Positions 63,015 to 64,000 of a stretch of DNA of 64,000 nt are shown one piece after another. The translations under genes and the position numbers were made by a program. This stretch comes from Streptomyces sp. NBC_01198 (lineage in GTDB: Bacteria > Actinomycetota > Actinomycetes > Streptomycetales > Streptomycetaceae). The stretch covers positions 1,054,001-1,118,000 of the forward strand of contig NZ_CP108568.1 of the NCBI RefSeq assembly GCF_036010485.1. Direction: 5' to 3'. The notes beneath the pieces are model-generated. The model saw only the letters and a program-made list of their open reading frames with translations. It had not been told where the DNA came from and did no database searches. Positions within the stretch are counted from its first letter, which is position 1; every line of letters starts with the position of its first letter.

Positions 63015-63848
63015 ATGGTGCCAACACCCCATCGGTTCCTGGGCCGGAACCGGACCTCGTACCGCACGCCCGACCCGCACCCCTCGGGCGCCCGGCCGCC
63101 CAAGCTCCCGGCGGAGCTGGTGCCCAAGCACGTCGCGGTGATCATGGACGGCAACGGCCGCTGGGCCAAGGAGCGCGGCCTGCCCCGCACCGAGGGCCAC
63201 AAGGTCGGCGAGGGCGTCGTCCTCGACGTCCTCAAGGGCTGCCTGGAGATCGGCGTCAAGAACCTCTCGCTCTACGCCTTCTCCACCGAGAACTGGAAGC
63301 GCTCGCCGGAGGAGGTGCGCTTCCTGATGAACTTCAACCGGGACGTCATCCGCCGCCGCCGGGACGAGATGGACGAGCTGGGCATCCGCATCCGCTGGGT
63401 CGGCCGCATGCCGAAGATGTGGAAGTCGGTGGTCCAGGAACTCCAGGTCGCCCAGGAGCAGACCGTCGACAACGACGCCATGACGCTGTACTTCTGCGTG
63501 AACTACGGCGGACGGGCCGAGATCGCCGACGCCGCCCAGGCGATGGCCCGCGACATCGCCGCCGGGCGGCTGGACCCGTCGAAGGTCAACGAGAAGACCT
63601 TCGCCAAGTACCTCTACTACCCCGACATGCCGGACGTCGACCTCTTCCTGCGGCCCAGCGGGGAGCAGCGCACGTCCAATTACCTGCTGTGGCAGAGCAG
63701 CTACGCGGAGATGGTCTTCCAGGACGTCCTCTGGCCGGACTTCGACCGCCGCGACCTGTGGCGGGCCTGCATGGAGTACGCCTCCCGCGACCGCCGGTTC
63801 GGCGGCGCCGTTCCGAACGAGGAACAGGTGCTGAACGGCAGGCTCTGA
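63015..63848 (+). CDS. uppS: Isoprenyl (undecaprenyl-type) diphosphate synthase
   Basis: 277-residue cis-prenyltransferase that condenses isopentenyl diphosphate units to the polyprenyl carrier used in cell-wall synthesis. The motifs are canonical: [20 protein letters not shown] with catalytic Asp, [41 protein letters not shown], and the substrate-binding [20 protein letters not shown] with [12 protein letters not shown] 63015 has AAGGAG 10 bases upstream. The C-terminal extension is short. It may be one of two or more uppS paralogues usual in Streptomyces; the linkage to a PAP2-like gene is notable. Confidence 0.93.
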   Translation: MVPTPHRFLGRNRTSYRTPDPHPSGARPPKLPAELVPKHVAVIMDGNGRWAKERGLPRTEGHKVGEGVVLDVLKGCLEIGVKNLSLYAFSTENWKRSPEEVRFLMNFNRDVIRRRRDEMDELGIRIRWVGRMPKMWKSVVQELQVAQEQTVDNDAMTLYFCVNYGGRAEIADAAQAMARDIAAGRLDPSKVNEKTFAKYLYYPDMPDVDLFLRPSGEQRTSNYLLWQSSYAEMVFQDVLWPDFDRRDLWRACMEYASRDRRFGGAVPNEEQVLNGRL

Positions 63849-63855
63849 CGCCGCG

Positions 63856-64000
63856 TCAGGGCGCCAGGTCTCCCGCTCCGAAAGGGAGGACCGCTCCGCC
63901 GGCGAGGCCGAGGACGAGCGAGAGTGCTGCGGCGGTGTACGCCGTGGCGGCTGCCCAGGTGCCCAGAACGGCGTGGGCCTCGCCAGGGGCGGCCTCGGTG
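63856..64000 (-). CDS. C-terminal end of a membrane protein (partial)
   Basis: Convergent with uppS. The minus-strand frame ending at the TGA 63858-63856 reads TEAAPGEAHAVLGTWAAATA, YTAAALSLVLGLAGGAVLPF and GAGDLAP: one membrane helix with a short tail. The rest lies beyond the window, so the function cannot be named. It lies 7 bp after the uppS stop. Confidence 0.5.
   Translation of the reverse strand, partial: TEAAPGEAHAVLGTWAAATAYTAAALSLVLGLAGGAVLPFGAGDLAP

Overview
The window is high-GC actinobacterial DNA, most likely from Streptomyces or a close relative. Evidence: GC-rich third codon positions, GTG starts and GTGA/ATGA overlaps, a chaplin-like surface protein, an AfsR-like STAND regulator, a perfect cellobiose-type (CebR) operator, CBM13-bearing secreted glycosidases and two rare in-frame TTA (bldA-type) codons.

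Positions 1 to about 43.7 kb form a plant-polysaccharide locus whose enzyme set fits type II arabinogalactan (arabinogalactan-protein side chains and backbone) and related arabinosides. Left to right: ribulokinase (cut by the window edge) with its LacI-type regulator; secreted GH54 arabinofuranosidase; secreted parallel beta-helix enzyme; FCD-GntR regulator; ABC sugar importer 1 with an unrecognised helical enzyme and a COG3618 lactonase; ABC importer 2; a complete ytfQ-ytfR-ytfT-yjfF type furanose importer; an IS110 element; secreted GH6 cellulase with CBM2; secreted GH43_24 exo-beta-1,3-galactanase; secreted GH59 enzyme; an operon of ABC importer 3 with a cytoplasmic GH63-like glycosidase; secreted clan GH-A (GH39-like) enzyme; a small secreted protein; a large NB-ARC/TPR regulator; and secreted GH62 arabinofuranosidase. 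Five enzymes share a CBM13 (ricin-B) module at the C terminus and GH62 carries one at the N terminus. Secreted enzymes would release arabinose and galactose oligomers, the ABC systems import them (importers 1-3 lack their own ATPase), and intracellular enzymes finish the job. Variants of a LacI-type operator, TGTKAGCGCTMACA, lie beside araB/lacI, GH54, importer 2, the ytfQ operon, GH43_24 and GH59, suggesting one regulon.

From 43.9 to 53.9 kb the genes are more mixed: a LarA-type protein with a GntR regulator, a GcvH homologue lacking the lipoyl lysine, an unknown protein with an MFS exporter and divergent MarR regulator, a PEP mutase/isocitrate lyase family enzyme, remnants of two genes, and a class II UvrA ATPase.

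From 54.1 to 59.5 kb a tightly packed set encodes a secreted DUF4331 protein, a membrane-anchored TPR protein, a NicO-family metal transporter with an EF-hand loop and a His-rich loop, and a small lipoprotein, followed by a chaplin-like protein. From 59.6 kb to the end there is a probable TetR regulon (ThuA-like protein, metallo-hydrolase, TetR, PAP2-like membrane protein) with two copies of one 23-bp operator, then an undecaprenyl/polyprenyl diphosphate synthase and the C-terminal end of a membrane protein.

All assignments come from reading the sequence; no database search was run. Family names rest on recognised motifs, and gene boundaries on start codons with Shine-Dalgarno (SD) sequences.
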